Assembly: GCA_016784195.1 (NCBI GenBank)
Contig: JADHVE010000073.1
Location: forward strand, 1-5,302
Reading direction: 5' to 3'
Origin: Candidatus Woesearchaeota archaeon
GTDB taxonomy: Archaea > Nanobdellota > Nanobdellia > Woesearchaeales > GW2011-AR4
Length of the DNA: 5,302 bases
Of this stretch, positions 3,952-5,302 are shown piece by piece. A program made the position numbers and the translations under genes. The notes beneath the pieces are model-generated. The model saw only the letters and a program-made list of their open reading frames with translations. It had not been told where the DNA came from and did not search any database. The number at the start of each line of letters is the position of its first letter. Position 1 is the stretch's first letter.

Positions 3952-3992
3952 GAGGCCCGTGAATTCGCGAAGCGAATTTTAACGTGCCCCCC
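3952..3992 (-). promoter_or_regulatory. GC-rich palindrome just upstream of tRNA-Leu
   Basis: AATTCGC (3962-3968) and GCGAATT (3972-3978) form a perfect 7-pair stem around GAA. Outside it, 3952-3960 pairs imperfectly with 3982-3990, including CG and GGC blocks, and a run of six C follows (3987-3992). On the minus strand TTAAAATT (3982-3975) inside the element is placed to act as the tRNA TATA box, giving a start near 3953. The element may therefore be an operator or architectural site at the tRNA promoter, a small structured RNA, or a copy of a dispersed palindromic repeat. Confidence 0.4.
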
Positions 3993-4131
3993 ATCGATAT
4001 AATTTGTTATGGTTTTTTGTTTAAAAATTTATCTATTCCTTGAACTGTCAAAATCTGGGCACCTAAGGGTAAAAAAATGATTAGACAAAAGTATGCTAAA
4101 AATCTGGAGATAATAAAATTTTAACTTTGAT

Positions 4132-4299
4132 TTATTTCTTCTTCTGCCAGTTATAAGAACGCAATTTTGCAGACTTTCCAAAACCGCATGAGCTGCACTG
4201 CTTTTTGCTCATATGGTATGTCCTTTTACCGCATCTTCTGCAATGTATCATATTCTTCTTTCCAGATTTCTTGCCCATTGATGGTGTGCCTTTAGTCAT
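4132..4299 (-). CDS. rpl37e: Large subunit ribosomal protein eL37
   Basis: This 55-residue basic zinc-ribbon protein of the 50S subunit is specific to archaea and eukaryotes. It begins MTKGTPSMGKK, as the family does. The zinc ligands are Cys20 and Cys23 (CRRC) and Cys35 and Cys38 (CSSC), followed by the conserved GFGKSAKLRSYNWQKKK (39-55). It is the second gene of an operon with LSm. The LSm stop is ten bases upstream, with no clear ribosome binding site, so translation is probably by reinitiation or coupling. The LSm-eL37 pairing is a well-known conserved archaeal gene order, which supports both calls. Length is normal and no residues appear to be missing. Confidence 0.97.
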   Translation of the reverse strand: MTKGTPSMGKKSGKKNMIHCRRCGKRTYHMSKKQCSSCGFGKSAKLRSYNWQKKK

Positions 4300-4309
4300 C
4301 TTAGAATTC

Positions 4310-4534
4310 TTACTCTGGCGATATTACTGTTATCGTGTCTCCTCTTAGAAAAATAACGCCAAGTTTTCTTTTTACTTCTCCGTTTTCGTGTTCTTCTGCA
4401 TCTTCCAATACAACATTGATATGTATATCAAATGCATTTAGCTTTCCTACATACTGTCTGTTGTTTTTTAACTCTACTAATACTCTTTTGCCTCTCGCTT
4501 TGTTCAAGGCATCCAATGGTCTAGAAACTTCCAT
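4310..4534 (-). CDS. Sm-like archaeal protein (LSm / SmAP)
   Basis: The 74-residue protein forms, by family knowledge, a heptameric ring that binds U-rich RNA. The Sm1 motif covers about 15-47 (LVELKNNRQYVGKLNAFDIHINVVLEDAEE, with Gly30, Asp36, His38, Asn40) and Sm2 covers 59-72 (GVIFLRGDTITVIS, with Arg64-Gly65-Asp66). His38, Asn40 and Arg64 match the uridine-binding pocket. I chose the ATG at 4534. A longer frame begins with TTG at 4549, but that codon abuts the ribosome binding site GAGGGGTG (4547-4540), which is five bases before the ATG. Archaeal relatives also begin close to the RPLDAL segment. It is the first gene of the operon with eL37. Confidence 0.97.
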   Translation of the reverse strand: MEVSRPLDALNKARGKRVLVELKNNRQYVGKLNAFDIHINVVLEDAEEHENGEVKRKLGVIFLRGDTITVISPE

Positions 4535-4539
4535 GATAG

Positions 4540-4591
4540 CACCCCTCAAAAAATTTAATAATAATATTAGTATTAATTATCTATATATAAA
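4540..4591 (-). promoter_or_regulatory. LSm-eL37 operon promoter and start-deciding ribosome binding site
   Basis: TTTATATATAG on the minus strand (4591-4581) is close to the ideal archaeal box and predicts a start near 4560, giving a leader of about 27 bases. GAGGGGTG (4547-4540) then sits five bases before ATG 4534. This fixes that start and rules out the upstream TTG. Confidence 0.65.
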
Positions 4592-4740
4592 TGTTGCTAT
4601 TAATGACGAGATTTTGGATTAAACAATATCTTACGCACTACTGTCCTCGAGGTTTTTCTTTATGGATAACCCGAAACACACCAATTTTATAGAAAAAAAG
4701 AATATCCCTACTGCGCACCACTACTTAAATTAGAAATATA

Positions 4741-4748
4741 TTTAAATA
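4741..4748 (+). promoter_or_regulatory. TATA box for leaderless eS8 mRNA
   Basis: TTTAAATA is preceded by an A-rich BRE-like GAAATATA and is centred 24-25 bases before the eS8 ATG at 4769. No Shine-Dalgarno sequence intervenes, so the transcript should begin at or very near the start codon. Confidence 0.65.
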
Positions 4749-4768
4749 GCCTAAATTTCCTGATTATT

Positions 4769-5149
4769 ATGGCAATTTCACAGGCAAGATCCAAGAAAAA
4801 ACAAACTGGCGCTTTGTACAAAGATTACAGGAAGAAGAAAAAGCATGAATTAGGCAGACTGCCGTCTTTGACTAAGCTTGATAAAAAAAGAGCATCTAGC
4901 ATAAGGACAATGGGCGGCAACAAAAAAATAAGATTGTTAAGCGTAGATACAGCCAACTTATTTGATTCAAAAACAAAAAAATACGAGAAGGTTAAGATAA
5001 AAACAATTTTGGAAAATCCTGCCAACAGACACTTTGTAAGAAGAAACATCATGACAAGAGGCACTGTAATAGATACAGAAAAAGGCAAAGCCAAGATTAC
5101 ATCAAGGCCGGGCCAGGATGGAACTGTTAACGCTGTTTTGATTTCTTAG
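4769..5149 (+). CDS. rps8e: Small subunit ribosomal protein eS8
   Basis: The 126-residue protein is the usual length for archaeal eS8, a 30S component shared with eukaryotes but not bacteria. The strongly basic N-terminus RSKKKQTGALYKDYRKKKKHELGR (7-30) carries the family signature. GGNKKIRLLS (49-58) and the C-terminal NIMTRGTVIDTEKGKAKITSRPGQDGTVNAVL (93-124) are typical of the core beta-barrel. The ATG at 4769 is supported by homology and by the TATA spacing. It is divergent from LSm-eL37 across about 230 bases. Its TAG stop is within the AGGTG ribosome binding site of the next gene, so the two are probably cotranscribed. Confidence 0.98.
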   Translation: MAISQARSKKKQTGALYKDYRKKKKHELGRLPSLTKLDKKRASSIRTMGGNKKIRLLSVDTANLFDSKTKKYEKVKIKTILENPANRHFVRRNIMTRGTVIDTEKGKAKITSRPGQDGTVNAVLIS

Positions 5150-5152
5150 GTG
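5148..5152 (+). promoter_or_regulatory. Ribosome binding site overlapping the eS8 stop codon
   Basis: AGGTG begins within the eS8 TAG stop (5147-5149) and is seven bases before the ATG at 5160. This supports that start and suggests coupled translation of the two genes. Confidence 0.7.
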
Positions 5153-5159
5153 TTTGATT

Positions 5160-5302
5160 ATGTTTCCAATAGGAAGTAGATTTAACAGGAAAATTAAAAG
5201 CTCCATAGAGCGTGTTAGGTTTATAGCTGAGAGATATGACTCTCTAGAAGGTCTTATTTCTTTTCCTCCAGAGCGTTTAGAAGCTGATATTTATCACGGA
5301 AG
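5160..5302 (+). CDS. Unrecognised protein, 5' part, downstream of eS8
   Basis: The frame opens at ATG 5160 and runs off the window after 47 codons without a stop. The visible N-terminus (MFPIGSRFNRKIKSSIERVR...) has a basic start, then a mixed helix-like stretch (SIERVRFIAERYDSLEGLI, 15-33) and FPPERLEADIYHG at the end. I see no signal peptide, membrane helix or zinc motif. It is not SRP19, which accompanies eS8 in some archaea: the start does not match. A good ribosome binding site overlapping the eS8 stop makes it a genuine gene. The function is not inferable from what is visible. Confidence 0.65.
   Translation, partial: MFPIGSRFNRKIKSSIERVRFIAERYDSLEGLISFPPERLEADIYHG

Noticed and set aside
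4335..4622. A 95-residue plus-strand open frame over LSm.
   Set aside because: It is antisense to the conserved Sm motifs, and its tail simply reads through the LSm promoter region.
4662..4733. A 23-residue plus-strand frame (MDNPKHTNF...) with GAGGT eight bases upstream (4649-4653).
   Set aside because: The ribosome-binding spacing is good, but the frame is very short, has no convincing TATA box about 26 bases before a plausible leader, and has no features. It is probably chance, though it could be re-examined with transcript data.
4825..5094. A hydrophobic 89-residue minus-strand frame over eS8.
   Set aside because: Reading lysine-rich eS8 codons backwards naturally gives phenylalanine- and leucine-rich sequence. 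There is no start signal, and eS8 itself is certain.
1..5302. CRISPR arrays, insertion sequences, integrase or toxin-antitoxin genes.
   Set aside because: No regularly spaced repeats, transposase motifs or toxin-antitoxin pairs were found on either strand.

Overview
The window comes from an archaeon. It encodes transcription factor B, an Sm-like (LSm) protein next to ribosomal protein eL37, ribosomal protein eS8, and a tRNA-Leu with an intron at the canonical 37/38 position that can form a bulge-helix-bulge. The DNA is AT-rich, genes are short and tightly packed, TATA boxes are A/T-only octamers, and ribosome binding sites complement a GGAUCACCUCC-type 16S tail. This suggests a small-genome, low-GC lineage such as a DPANN archaeon; that placement is inference, because nothing here is a definite lineage marker.

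Layout. Positions 1-584 (+) hold the 3' end of a single-domain rhodanese that overlaps a minimal O6-alkylguanine-DNA alkyltransferase by 23 bases. A near-perfect palindrome at 585-613 separates that pair from the convergent TFB gene (605-1537, -). Positions 1538-2465 are mostly non-coding. They hold a 59-residue Trm112/UPF0434-type zinc ribbon (1883-2062, +), a possible 35-residue leaderless membrane microprotein (2097-2204, -) and two stretches that fold well as RNA (about 1711-1817 and 2311-2390). A leaderless class I methyltransferase follows (2466-3197, +), converging on a cold-shock domain protein (3321-3560, -). Positions 3813-3932 (-) are the intron-containing tRNA-Leu(UAG), with a GC-rich palindrome just upstream. 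The LSm-eL37 operon (4132-4534, -) is divergent from eS8 (4769-5149, +). eS8 is followed 10 bases later by an unrecognised gene cut by the window end.

Function and regulation. Most of the content is information processing: transcription initiation, ribosome, RNA chaperones, tRNA and base repair. Two kinds of translation start are visible. TFB, LSm, the cold-shock protein and the last partial gene have Shine-Dalgarno sequences. The methyltransferase, eS8 and the microprotein instead have a TATA box centred about 25-27 bases before the start codon, which predicts leaderless mRNAs.

I see no clearly new multi-gene system. The parts most worth a second look are the two structured intergenic stretches around the zinc ribbon, the leaderless microprotein, the possible pairing of the zinc ribbon with the orphan methyltransferase, the minimal alkyltransferase fused by overlap to a rhodanese, and the competing fold in the tRNA precursor.
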